Assembly: GCF_008330225.1 (NCBI RefSeq)
Contig: NZ_CP042466.1
Coordinates: 3,838,001-3,902,000, forward strand
From: Geobacter sp. FeAm09
GTDB taxonomy: Bacteria > Desulfobacterota > Desulfuromonadia > Geobacterales > Pseudopelobacteraceae
Direction: 5' to 3'
DNA: 64,000 nt
Below the pieces are notes generated by a model, which was not told the DNA's origin, searched no databases, and saw nothing but the letters and a program-made list of their open reading frames with translations. A program made the position numbers and the translations under genes. Positions 25,630 to 33,344 of the stretch are shown in pieces; position 1 is the first letter of the stretch; every line of letters starts with the position of its first letter.

Positions 25630-27228
25630 TTAGTTGTTCTCTTCCCCCAACCAGTTCTGCAGTATCTGGGCGACCTGGTAGGGATCCTTTTTGGCGGTTT
25701 CGATGAGATTCTGCTGTTCGGCCACCTGCATGGCTATCTGGGCCTTTTCGGCGGACGAGAGCTTGTCGGGCACCTCGCCGATCGGCTCAAACGACTCGAA
25801 CGCCGGCTGTTTTATCACCTTGAGCGATTTGAGCAGCGGCCTGATGACGAACAGGACCATGGCCAGGAAGGCCAGGCCGATCAGCAGGTTCTTGTAGAGC
25901 GCCATGAAGAAGGGGCTGCTCCACCAGGAGGACGTTTCGGCGGCGCCGGCATCGCCCATGTCCTGAAACGGGATGTTCTGGATGCTCAACTGGTCCCCCC
26001 GCTCGGCATTGAAACCGATGGCGCTCTTGACCAGGGCATCGATCTTCTGCAACTCGTCGGGCGAACGGGGGACGTATTTGGCCTTGGCCACCTGGCCGTC
26101 CTTGACGGCTGCGGGTGTCTCGTACTTGCCGTCCACCAGGACGGCAACGGACAACTTGCTCAAGGTCCCCACCGGCTCGATGGTCTTGGAGGTGGATCGG
26201 CTTACTTCGTAATTGAGGGTCTCGTCGTTCTTGGAGCCGCCGCCGGAAGCCGTAGCCGGTTTCGGGGCGGTTTTGCCCAGGTTGGTCTGGACGCCGGGGA
26301 CCCCGGCGATGGCGGTGGTGGACGCGCCCTTCTCCTCGGTGCGCTGCTCGCTTCTGACGGCGATGGTCTCCGGGTCGAACTTCTCGTCAACCCGCTCCAC
26401 CTGCTTGAAGTCGAAGGTTGCCGTGGCCCGCGCCACCGTCTTGCCCGATCCGACGATACGGTCCAGCAGCGATTGGATGCGCTCTTCCACGTTCTTCTCG
26501 TAGGCGCGCTGGGTATCCTGCATGGACGCGGTCATGCGGGCCGCCGGGTCGCTGCTCCCCCCCTTGCTGAGGATCTTGCCCCGGCTGTCCAGGACCGTGA
26601 CATGTTCGGGGTCCATCCCTTCGATGGAAGAGGCGACCAGGTGTACCACCCCCTGGACCTCGTTGTCGCTCAGGGAACGGCTCGATTTCATCTTGAGCAC
26701 GATGGAGGCGGTGGCGGGCTTTTCATTCTCCTTGAAGAGCGATTTCTCCGGCATCACCAGGTGGACGCGGGCCTGCTCCACGCCGGCGAGCTGGGAGATG
26801 GTACGGGAAAGCTCCCCCTGGAGGGCACGCTGGTAGTTGAGCTTCTGGACGAACTCGGTCATGCCGAAATTCTTGCGGTCGAAGATCTCGAAACCGACGC
26901 CGCCCCCCTGGGGCAATCCCTCGGACGCCAGGGAAAGCCGCATCTCGTAGACCTTTTCGGCCGGGACGAGGATTCCCTTGCCGTCCGCCGTGATCTGATA
27001 CGGGGTCTTGGCGTCCTTCAGTTTTTTTACGATTTCCCCCGCGTCTTCCGCAGTCAGGTTGGTGAAGAGCGGCTTATAGTCGGTACGGTTGACGACAAAG
27101 ATCAGCACGGCGAAGGCCAGCGCCGACAGCAGCGCAATGCCGGCGATGAGCATGCGCTTGCCGGGGGACAACGCCATGAAAGGCTCTATAAGTCTTTGGA
27201 ATCCTTCGGGCATGTAGAACGCTAACAT
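25630..27228 (-). CDS. fliF: Flagellar MS-ring protein FliF
   Basis: A 532-residue membrane protein with two membrane helices (near residues 27-45 and near residue 445), ring-building motifs (KNFGMTEFVQKLNYQRALQG, VKKLKDAKTPYQITADG) and a C-terminal FliG-binding tail. An ATG at 27228 and a second at 27213 are possible starts; AAAGGA fits the second with long spacing and nearly touches the first, so the start is uncertain by five codons. Confidence 0.95.
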   Translation of the reverse strand: MLAFYMPEGFQRLIEPFMALSPGKRMLIAGIALLSALAFAVLIFVVNRTDYKPLFTNLTAEDAGEIVKKLKDAKTPYQITADGKGILVPAEKVYEMRLSLASEGLPQGGGVGFEIFDRKNFGMTEFVQKLNYQRALQGELSRTISQLAGVEQARVHLVMPEKSLFKENEKPATASIVLKMKSSRSLSDNEVQGVVHLVASSIEGMDPEHVTVLDSRGKILSKGGSSDPAARMTASMQDTQRAYEKNVEERIQSLLDRIVGSGKTVARATATFDFKQVERVDEKFDPETIAVRSEQRTEEKGASTTAIAGVPGVQTNLGKTAPKPATASGGGSKNDETLNYEVSRSTSKTIEPVGTLSKLSVAVLVDGKYETPAAVKDGQVAKAKYVPRSPDELQKIDALVKSAIGFNAERGDQLSIQNIPFQDMGDAGAAETSSWWSSPFFMALYKNLLIGLAFLAMVLFVIRPLLKSLKVIKQPAFESFEPIGEVPDKLSSAEKAQIAMQVAEQQNLIETAKKDPYQVAQILQNWLGEENN

Positions 27229-27299
27229 CCTTTCGGGTGCATATGGGAAACGGGGTCTCTCTGCAACTGCTGCTCCACGGCGAGTCGAGGGCTAACGCC

Positions 27300-27602
27300 C
27301 TATACCTGCATGCGCATCACTTCCTGGTAGGCCTCCACGGCCTTGTTGCGCACCTGGGCCAGAAACTGGAAGGAGATGCTGGCCTTTTCCATGGTGATCA
27401 TGACCTCGTGGAGGTTTTTGTTCTCACCGGTGGCAAGCCCCTGGATGGCCTGGTCGGACTGGGTCTGCAGGTCATTGACCTTGGAGACGAGTTCGCTGAA
27501 AAATTTTCCGGCCCCTTCGGGCGCAGACGCCGATTTCACCCCGCTGGTCCCCGGGAATGCCGCACCGAGGCCGAGGCCGCTTTCTATACCTTTTACATCC
27601 AC
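27300..27602 (-). CDS. fliE: Flagellar rod-base protein FliE
   Basis: A 100-residue FliE. The C-terminal half is diagnostic: [20 protein letters not shown] then [17 protein letters not shown]. FliE connects the MS ring with the proximal rod. Gly- and Ser-rich sequence fills the first 30 residues, as is usual. It follows flgC by 61 bases. Confidence 0.95.
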   Translation of the reverse strand: MDVKGIESGLGLGAAFPGTSGVKSASAPEGAGKFFSELVSKVNDLQTQSDQAIQGLATGENKNLHEVMITMEKASISFQFLAQVRNKAVEAYQEVMRMQV

Positions 27603-27663
27603 ACGAAACCTCCCGAAGGTTCAACCCGCCACGCACATGGGGTGCGCAGGCCAGGCCGGAAAA

Positions 27664-28101
27664 CTACTTGCTGATTTCAAGCGTCTTAAGGGCCATGCTC
27701 TTGGCTGCCTGAACAGCCGTCACGTTGGCCTCATAACTGCGGCTTGCGGTGATCATGTCGGCCATCTCCTCCACCACGTTCACGTTGGGCATGGCCACAT
27801 ACCCCTGGGCGTTGGCGTCGGGATGGCCGGGGTCGTACTGCATGCGCGGGGGATTCTGGTCCTCGACGATCTCGGAGACCTCCACCTGGCGGGTCTGTTG
27901 GCCGGCAGCACTGTTCAGAGCCCGGTTGAAACGGCTCTCCACGGGGGTCGCGGAAAAGACCGCATCCTTGCGCTTATAGGGGCCCCCCTCGGAAGTCCGG
28001 GTCGATGAGGCATTGGCCAGATTGCTGGAGATCAGGTTCATCCTGGTCCGCTCAGCCGTAAGGGCCGAGGAGCTGATATTCATGGAACTGAAAAAATCCA
28101 T
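27664..28101 (-). CDS. flgC: Flagellar proximal rod protein FlgC
   Basis: A 145-residue rod protein. N-terminal ISSSALTAERTRMNLISSNL, central YVAMPNVNVVEEMADMI and C-terminal TASRSYEANVTAVQAAKSM are the FlgC pattern. Its ATG overlaps the flgB stop by one base, so the two rod proteins are translationally coupled. Confidence 0.96.
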   Translation of the reverse strand: MDFFSSMNISSSALTAERTRMNLISSNLANASSTRTSEGGPYKRKDAVFSATPVESRFNRALNSAAGQQTRQVEVSEIVEDQNPPRMQYDPGHPDANAQGYVAMPNVNVVEEMADMITASRSYEANVTAVQAAKSMALKTLEISK

Positions 28102-28523
28102 CAGTTACCTCCCTTGATCGCCGTACGCAGCCCCTCGAATTTCTTCGCGAGCATCTGGACCGAGGCGTTGTACATGATCTGGTTTTCCACCATTCTGCCC
28201 ATCTCGTTCTCCAACTCCACCGCATTGCCGTCGTTGCCGGGGGTCTTGGCGGGGGTTTCCACAACCTGGCCGGTCACGGACTGGAGCCCCGTGCCGCCCC
28301 CCCGCAGCGGCAGATGCCGCGGATGGGTGATTGCCGGCGTTCCCCTGCTGCCGTTTTTGACCGCTTCCTGTAATTCCTGCTCGAAATCGAGCGATTTGGG
28401 GATGTAATTGGGGGTTTCCGCATTGGCGATATTGGACGAAATCAGGTTTTGGCTTTTGGTCCGCAGATCAATGCTTTTGCTCAGCACGTCAATCGTCGTG
28501 CCAAAAATTCCGGTAACCGGCAT
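28101..28523 (-). CDS. flgB: Flagellar proximal rod protein FlgB
   Basis: A 140-residue rod protein. IDLRTKSQNLISSNIANAET and VELENEMGRMVENQIMYNAS are FlgB signatures. A strong GGGAGG site precedes the ATG. It is the first gene after the 210 bp spacer that carries the sigma-54 promoter, so it heads the basal body operon. A C7 run at 28297-28303 lies within it, and here the frame is intact. Confidence 0.96.
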   Translation of the reverse strand: MPVTGIFGTTIDVLSKSIDLRTKSQNLISSNIANAETPNYIPKSLDFEQELQEAVKNGSRGTPAITHPRHLPLRGGGTGLQSVTGQVVETPAKTPGNDGNAVELENEMGRMVENQIMYNASVQMLAKKFEGLRTAIKGGN

Positions 28524-28565
28524 GCTGTAAACCTCCCTGACAGATCGCGAACGACTGGAATTTTT

Positions 28566-28581
28566 TGCAAAAAGCGTACCC
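28566..28581 (-). promoter_or_regulatory. Sigma-54 promoter upstream of flgB
   Basis: On the minus strand the bases read GGGTACG-CTTT-TTGCA. The GG and GC dinucleotides are ten bases apart, as RpoN requires, and TTGCA is a perfect -12 element; the -24 element matches consensus TGGCACG at five of seven positions. The expected start is about 30 bases before the flgB ATG. The rest of the 210 bp spacer could hold activator sites; none was recognised. Confidence 0.7.
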
Positions 28582-28733
28582 AGCTTGCAGCCTACGGCAA
28601 AAGGGCGCCTGGCCTGCGGGAAATGCCATCTTTTATATCATCGTCAGGCAAAAGCCGCCATGCACAATTTTGTCACAATTCGTGTCGGTTTTTTGACTAG
28701 GTCTGATTCTTGACAGCCCCGGCACTTCGACGC

Positions 28734-30860
28734 CTACCGCTTGGCACTCCCCAGGTCCAACGACTCGATGGCCTGTTGCGCCAGCCTTTTCCAGTCATCG
28801 TCCTTGCCCTTTTTCACCACTTGCTCGAAATAGGAACGGGCAACCTGCTTCTTCCCCTCCTGGGCGGTGATCTCCCCCGCCTTGTAGAGAAATTCGTCGT
28901 TGCGCTCGTTATCGGGCAGCTTTATGCCGGCGTCAAGTATGCGCAGGGCCCCCTTGCGGTCTCCCGCCGCCAGGCGCGCCGAGGCCGCCACGTAGTAGGC
29001 GTCGGGCAGCAGGTGGACATCCTTCGCATCCCGGCCGGCAGCGGCAATATAGAGATCCATGGCCTTGCCGGCCTGGACGGTCCCCTTCTGTTCCCACAGG
29101 GAACGGCCGAGATAGTAGTAGCTCTCGCTCCTCTGGGCGTGCTCCTTCTTGTTGAGCAGCCACAACAGGGTGTCCCGGGCCTCCTGATATTTTCCCCCCA
29201 GGAAATACACCCCGCCCAAGCGCTCCAGCATGAGCCGCGCCCGGGGATGGGTGGGGTATTTGCGCAAAAAGCTGCGCAGGGTCTTCTCGGCCAGGACGCT
29301 GTCCCCCAGGAGATCCGCATTGGAAGCTATCTCCTCATAGAGATAGGGTGCATTGGCCCCCACCCATTGGTGGTCCAGGAGGGTACTGAAAAATTTGATC
29401 AATTCGATGGGCCGGCCCGCCTCGTCGTAGGCCTTGGCCACATTCGGGAGGAAATCGGGCGCCTCCATGCAGGCGGCCAGGTAGTCCTGGTGCTCCTCCA
29501 CAAACCTGATCAGCCCCGGAGCGTCCTTGCCCCAGTTGTTTTCGTGGTACACCTGGGCAACCAGCACCTCCCGGATGGTCCGGCACACGGTGACATAGAC
29601 CCCGCGCGGGAACCGCTTCTGGAACGAAACGACCTGCTGCAGGGCGTCGGACGCCTCACCATGAATGGCATGGAGCAGGACATGTTTGAACAGGGCCTCC
29701 TCGCGCATATCCACATCGCTGCTCTGGCGCGAGATGTTCAGGTAAAGATCGCTCAGGCGCTGGTAGTCCCACGGGGAGGTGCGGAGAAAATCGCGGTCGG
29801 CCAGACGCAACTGCGCCATCTGATTGGCCTTGTTGTCCGGGAAGTTGTCGGCAACCGTGCGGTAGATGGCCAGGGCTTCCCGGTCGTGCCCCTGGCGCGT
29901 CAGGATATCGGCCAGGCGCACCAGCAGGGTCGGGGCGTACTTCTTGTCGGCAAGCCGGGCGATCAGGCGGGCAAGGAGCACCCGGGCACCGGCCAGGTCT
30001 CCGCTGCGGGCGATACTGTCCCCGTAATAAAACGTGACGCTCGGATTGAAGGTCAGAAACGCCGGCCAGATCTTTTCGGCTTCGCGAAAGGCGGCCAGGG
30101 CCTGGGGGTACTTTTGCAGCTTGTACCACGTCTCGCCAAGCCGGTAGAGCGCCAGCGGCCTCACCGCGCTCTGCCGCCCGGCAAACTGGGTGAAGGCGTC
30201 CTCGGCTTCGGTCAGGGGCCCCTTGTAGAGCGCCGCCTCGGCCGCCATAAAGGCCTGCTGGTCGCTGTCGCTGAGGATATTCTTCAAAATCTGCCGGTCG
30301 GTCGGCACAAAGGGGATATCCGTTTTCAGCGGCGGATCGAAATCCCGCACCAGCTTCTCCACGCCGTTCCAGATTCTCTCACGGCCGGCAATGAACAGGC
30401 GGGGAGGCGCCGGGGTGAACTTCTTGCCCACATCCAGGGCAATGGCGCAGGTGCCGTCCACCGTCGCATCGCGCCATCCCGTCCCGGGAGCCGCCTGAAA
30501 CGTAACCCGGAGGTCCGTCCCACGCCGGGAGAACAGCAAGCCGCCGATGCTGGTATCCGAATAGCGCCGATACTTGTGGAAAAGGGGGCCGTCCGTGTCC
30601 TGGAGCGTGAGCCGCAACCGGTTGCCGGGCAGCGACACGACGGAAAACTGCGGGTTGTCCTTGAGGCGCAGGATGATGCGGGTATACCCCTGCTTGGGAC
30701 GGATATCGACCCGAAAGACCCGGTTGGGGATGGAGGCCTGGGCCGGCGCCGGAAGCAGCGCCGCAACGGCACAAACGGCCGCCAATGCCAGCGGCAGGGC
30801 CGCTTTCGCCACCATCACGCCGCGCGTCAGCGCACCTATGCCGTACCGATAAGACAACAT
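28734..30860 (-). CDS. AMIN-like and TPR-repeat exported protein of the flagellar locus
   Basis: About 708 residues. A signal peptide (ALPLALAAVCAVAALLPAPAQA) is followed by an AMIN-like beta domain (YTRIILRLKDNPQFSVVSLP, NRLRLTLQDTDGPLF) and then many tetratricopeptide repeats (ALYRLGETWYKLQKYPQALA, LLVRLADILTRQGHDREALA). This suggests a periplasmic scaffold that may touch peptidoglycan or a secretin-like partner. An ATG at 30860 with GGGGGGA upstream is chosen; a GTG at 30893 overlapping the upstream stop is an alternative. Exact function unknown; it is cotranscribed with chemotaxis-type genes. Confidence 0.75.
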   Translation of the reverse strand: MLSYRYGIGALTRGVMVAKAALPLALAAVCAVAALLPAPAQASIPNRVFRVDIRPKQGYTRIILRLKDNPQFSVVSLPGNRLRLTLQDTDGPLFHKYRRYSDTSIGGLLFSRRGTDLRVTFQAAPGTGWRDATVDGTCAIALDVGKKFTPAPPRLFIAGRERIWNGVEKLVRDFDPPLKTDIPFVPTDRQILKNILSDSDQQAFMAAEAALYKGPLTEAEDAFTQFAGRQSAVRPLALYRLGETWYKLQKYPQALAAFREAEKIWPAFLTFNPSVTFYYGDSIARSGDLAGARVLLARLIARLADKKYAPTLLVRLADILTRQGHDREALAIYRTVADNFPDNKANQMAQLRLADRDFLRTSPWDYQRLSDLYLNISRQSSDVDMREEALFKHVLLHAIHGEASDALQQVVSFQKRFPRGVYVTVCRTIREVLVAQVYHENNWGKDAPGLIRFVEEHQDYLAACMEAPDFLPNVAKAYDEAGRPIELIKFFSTLLDHQWVGANAPYLYEEIASNADLLGDSVLAEKTLRSFLRKYPTHPRARLMLERLGGVYFLGGKYQEARDTLLWLLNKKEHAQRSESYYYLGRSLWEQKGTVQAGKAMDLYIAAAGRDAKDVHLLPDAYYVAASARLAAGDRKGALRILDAGIKLPDNERNDEFLYKAGEITAQEGKKQVARSYFEQVVKKGKDDDWKRLAQQAIESLDLGSAKR

Positions 30861-30889
30861 ACTGGCATCCCCCCGACCGTCACGGACCG

Positions 30890-31984
30890 TCACTGCACCG
30901 GCGGTTTGCAGAACCTGCGCACCTTGGCGACCAGTTCCTCTTCGCTGCAGGGCTTGATGATAATCTCCCGGGCTCCGTATTTCAATGCCTTCAGGACGGC
31001 CGTCCGGGTCCAGCGCTGAGCGCTCATGATGATCGGCGGCGGGGAGTTCTGGCGGATGGCATTGACCTTGATGCAGACCGCCAGCTCGTGGTCGTTCGCA
31101 TCCTGCGAACCGATCAGCACCAGCCGCACGTTGCGGCCGGAGAAGAGCTCCTTGATGTCGGCATTGAGCGTCCCCTCAACCACTTGGTAACCGGTCACAG
31201 CAGCCGCCGTCACCATCTGGTGGCGTGCGTCGTTGTCATCCTCCAGCACCACGACGCTGTCGATCCCGGCCTCTGCCGAGCCGGGCTCCTCTTCGGGGGA
31301 GGGGGCGACCCCCTCGCCGGCCTTGGCTTGCGGCGGCACCGCGGCATCCCCCACCTCGGCGGGCGCGGGGGGCTCCTCCTCGACGGGGGGCGCGGGCGGT
31401 TCCTCGCTGGGAGGGTCGAACTGGTTGCCCAGGCCGACGGGGATGAGCACGTCCAGATAGTTCAACTCCTGGTCCGGCATCTCCAGCTTCGAGCGGAACA
31501 TTAGGTAGTCGCCTTCGGGAAGCGGCTCGTTTTCGCTCAATTCATCGATTTCGGGGATGAACTTTTTGGGCGAAAGCAATTTCAGATGCACCTTGTTGGG
31601 AAGGCTGCCCTGAAAAACGGTGTTGAACGCCCCGTTGATCATATTGGCAATCTCGGCAAAGGCATCGATGTCATCGCTTTCGATGATGCAGAGACGCTTC
31701 TTCTCCTGGATGCGTGCCGGCGGGATACCCAGCAGGATGCTGCTCATCACGATGGCGTCGCGCAGGGAGAACAGCAGGTAAAACTGCCCGGTGTAGGCCT
31801 CCCGCGACTCGACGCCGATCACGAAGCAGGCATCCTCGAGGCCGCCGAAGTAGGAAGTCTTGCTGGTAGTGAGAGAATCAGAGAGGGCAATGGCGAGCTC
31901 CTGCCCCAAAAGCATGCCGCTTTCCTCACCAGCCTGCTTCAGGGCAGAGGCCAACATCTCATGTAGCGTGGTATATCCATCCAT
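30890..31984 (-). CDS. CheC/CheX-like domain fused to a degenerate receiver domain
   Basis: A 364-residue protein. The N-terminal part contains DAFAEIANMINGAFNTVFQ (near residues 107-125), a CheC/CheX/FliY-type motif. A Pro/Glu-rich linker spans about residues 190-240. The C-terminal 120 residues fold like a response-regulator receiver with acidic LEDDND, the IIMSAQ strand and the IIIKPC lysine. The phospho-acceptor Asp expected at the end of beta 3 is replaced (LVLIGSQ), so normal phosphorylation is unlikely. Probably a motor or CheY-P-binding adaptor; the next genes are cheX and cheY. Confidence 0.75.
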   Translation of the reverse strand: MDGYTTLHEMLASALKQAGEESGMLLGQELAIALSDSLTTSKTSYFGGLEDACFVIGVESREAYTGQFYLLFSLRDAIVMSSILLGIPPARIQEKKRLCIIESDDIDAFAEIANMINGAFNTVFQGSLPNKVHLKLLSPKKFIPEIDELSENEPLPEGDYLMFRSKLEMPDQELNYLDVLIPVGLGNQFDPPSEEPPAPPVEEEPPAPAEVGDAAVPPQAKAGEGVAPSPEEEPGSAEAGIDSVVVLEDDNDARHQMVTAAAVTGYQVVEGTLNADIKELFSGRNVRLVLIGSQDANDHELAVCIKVNAIRQNSPPPIIMSAQRWTRTAVLKALKYGAREIIIKPCSEEELVAKVRRFCKPPVQ

Positions 31985-32054
31985 CAGAGGCTATCTTCCG
32001 GTTCGCGATCAAGCATTGGGCCGCAACGGTTACGCCTGCGCCCGCAAAGCGTTG

Positions 32055-32561
32055 TCAGTCTTCTTTCTTGAGGGTGAGCCCGACGAGAAACCTGTTGTCG
32101 TTGACTTTGAACGGGATAACGACACAGTCGATGTCGGAGAGTGAATTGACGGTATAATCTTCGCCGGAAATAACCGTGGGGATCGAGAGCTTGACGTCCA
32201 TCCCTCCCTTGGAAAGCACCTGCTTTACGCTTCCCCCCAGCATATTGGCTATTTCACCGATGGCGTCGTTCAAGTCCTCGTTGGCCTCCTCGCATTCCAT
32301 GCCCAGCATGCTGGAGGTGATCTGCAGGGCCAGGGCGACCGGGCAGTGGATGGAGATCACCCCCGAATAGATGCCCGCAAACCCCACCATACCGGTGATG
32401 CTGCATTGAAAGCGATGAATCGGGTCCTTGAGGGGATAGTCGTCCTCCGGGTCCATCATGACCATGGTGGAGAAGACGTCCTTGGTGGCATCGATGACGT
32501 ACCGGGCAAGCTGCTCTTCCGTAAACCTGGCAGTGCCGGCGATGTCGGCGTTAAGGCTCAT
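32055..32561 (-). CDS. cheX: CheX-type CheY-P phosphatase
   Basis: A 168-residue protein of the CheC/CheX family. The active helix shows DAIGEIANMLGGSVKQVLS with the Glu-x-x-Asn pair used by these phosphatases, and one such helix supports CheX rather than CheC. YSGVISIHCPVALALQITSS is the family beta-alpha segment. It overlaps cheY by four bases, fitting a role in resetting CheY-P in the cytoplasm. Confidence 0.85.
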   Translation of the reverse strand: MSLNADIAGTARFTEEQLARYVIDATKDVFSTMVMMDPEDDYPLKDPIHRFQCSITGMVGFAGIYSGVISIHCPVALALQITSSMLGMECEEANEDLNDAIGEIANMLGGSVKQVLSKGGMDVKLSIPTVISGEDYTVNSLSDIDCVVIPFKVNDNRFLVGLTLKKED

Positions 32562-32923
32562 ATCAGCCCCCCCAGTTTTTCCTGCAACTGCTCGGGCGTA
32601 AAGGGCTTTTTGATGCTGTCGCTGGCACCGCTCGCGATGGCTTCCTTGAGGATCTCTTCGCCCCCCTCCGTGGTGATCATGACGATCGGGACGGTGTTGC
32701 CGTTGGCCCTGACCTGCTTGATGAACTCCAGGCCGTCCATGTTGGGCATATTGATGTCGGAGAGGATCAGCGTAACCGGCTTGCCGGAGGCCAGCACGCT
32801 CAGCCCTTCAATGCCGTCGCCGGCCTCGTATATTTCATCGACCGCCAAGCCGGCCTGCCGAAGCGAACGCGAAATGATCTTGCGCATTGTGGAAGAATCG
32901 TCAACGATGAGTATATTCGCCAT
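32558..32923 (-). CDS. cheY: Chemotaxis response regulator CheY
   Basis: A 121-residue stand-alone receiver. Acidic pair Asp8-Asp9, phospho-acceptor Asp56 (LILSDINMPNMDG), Thr84/Thr85 (VMITTEGG) and Lys105 (SIKKPF) are all present, so it should be phosphorylated and bind FliM. GAGGAGG lies about eight bases before the ATG. It is the first gene after the riboswitch leader. Confidence 0.93.
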   Translation of the reverse strand: MANILIVDDSSTMRKIISRSLRQAGLAVDEIYEAGDGIEGLSVLASGKPVTLILSDINMPNMDGLEFIKQVRANGNTVPIVMITTEGGEEILKEAIASGASDSIKKPFTPEQLQEKLGGLI

Positions 32924-33086
32924 GCCAGTAATCCTCCTCTTTCAAGTATCCCGTTGGGCTTAGAAATTACGTGAATGTGCACGTGGGAACTTAATACCAT
33001 AAAAACGATAAAATTCATCCAAATTTTATCATGTTTCTAATCTTGGAAATGGGGTTGCGGCATTCCGCGGCGGCAGGACGTGCACA
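32924..33086 (-). other. Leader between riboswitch terminator and cheY
   Basis: A 163 bp AT-rich untranslated stretch with no convincing gene. On the minus strand it holds a nine-base perfect stem GATAAAATT/AATTTTATC followed by GTTTTTATGG, and a small ACGTG/CACGT inverted repeat further on. Either may affect RNA stability or translation of cheY; neither is a typical GC-rich terminator. Confidence 0.4.
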
Positions 33087-33127
33087 ATGAAGAAAGCCTA
33101 CCCAGATAACCGCAGTAGGCTCTTCAT
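33087..33127 (-). terminator. Intrinsic-terminator-like hairpin of the riboswitch expression platform
   Basis: On the minus strand ATGAAGAGCCTAC and GTAGGCTTTCTTCAT form a stem of 13 pairs with a two-base bulge and a loop of 13 bases. The GC-rich GCCTAC/GTAGGC core is followed by TTTCTTCATT, which makes it terminator-like. It begins 12 bases after the riboswitch aptamer ends and lies before cheY, the arrangement of transcription-controlling riboswitches. Confidence 0.7.
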
Positions 33128-33138
33128 CATGAACCGAG

Positions 33139-33226
33139 AACCGATCTTATAACCCCTCTTTCCAAGACAGTATTGGACAGGTGGCTTTGCGTCACACGGT
33201 TGCCCATGCTTTGCCCTCTGATGGCC
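33139..33226 (-). promoter_or_regulatory. GEMM-I (cyclic di-GMP-I class) riboswitch upstream of cheY
   Basis: Minus-strand RNA shows the two invariant GEMM blocks: AGGGCAAA (33210-33217) and ACGCAAAGCC (33183-33192). Between them CAUGG-GCAA-CCGUG forms the P1b-type stem with a GNRA tetraloop (33195-33208). A second stem UCCAA/UUGGA and GGGGUU follow, and outer AUC...GAU pairing closes the element, giving about 88 nt, the family size. At the position of Vc2 G20 there is a G, which favours cyclic di-GMP over cGAMP, although Geobacter has cGAMP-sensing members. Confidence 0.87.
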
Positions 33227-33247
33227 GATTTGCAATTGTGGTTCACT

Positions 33248-33277
33248 GATATAAAAAATAATCTGGCGATATGTCAA
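33248..33277 (-). promoter_or_regulatory. Sigma-70-type promoter of the riboswitch-cheY transcript
   Basis: On the minus strand a perfect -35 TTGACA (33272-33277) is followed by 18 bases and TATATC (33248-33253); TTATAT with 17-base spacing is an equally good reading. Transcription would start about 15-20 bases before the riboswitch aptamer. It lies 68 bp after the phosphomutase stop. Confidence 0.65.
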
Positions 33278-33344
33278 GTTATTAATTTTATATCGTATAT
33301 TTTTTCCGCGTCGCGCGCAGGGCGTTCGGGCCGGCGGTTGTGCC

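Noticed and set aside
32924-33086. Second riboswitch or small gene between the terminator hairpin and cheY
   Set aside because: Only an AT-rich hairpin and a short palindrome; no conserved aptamer blocks or coding frame with a good start.
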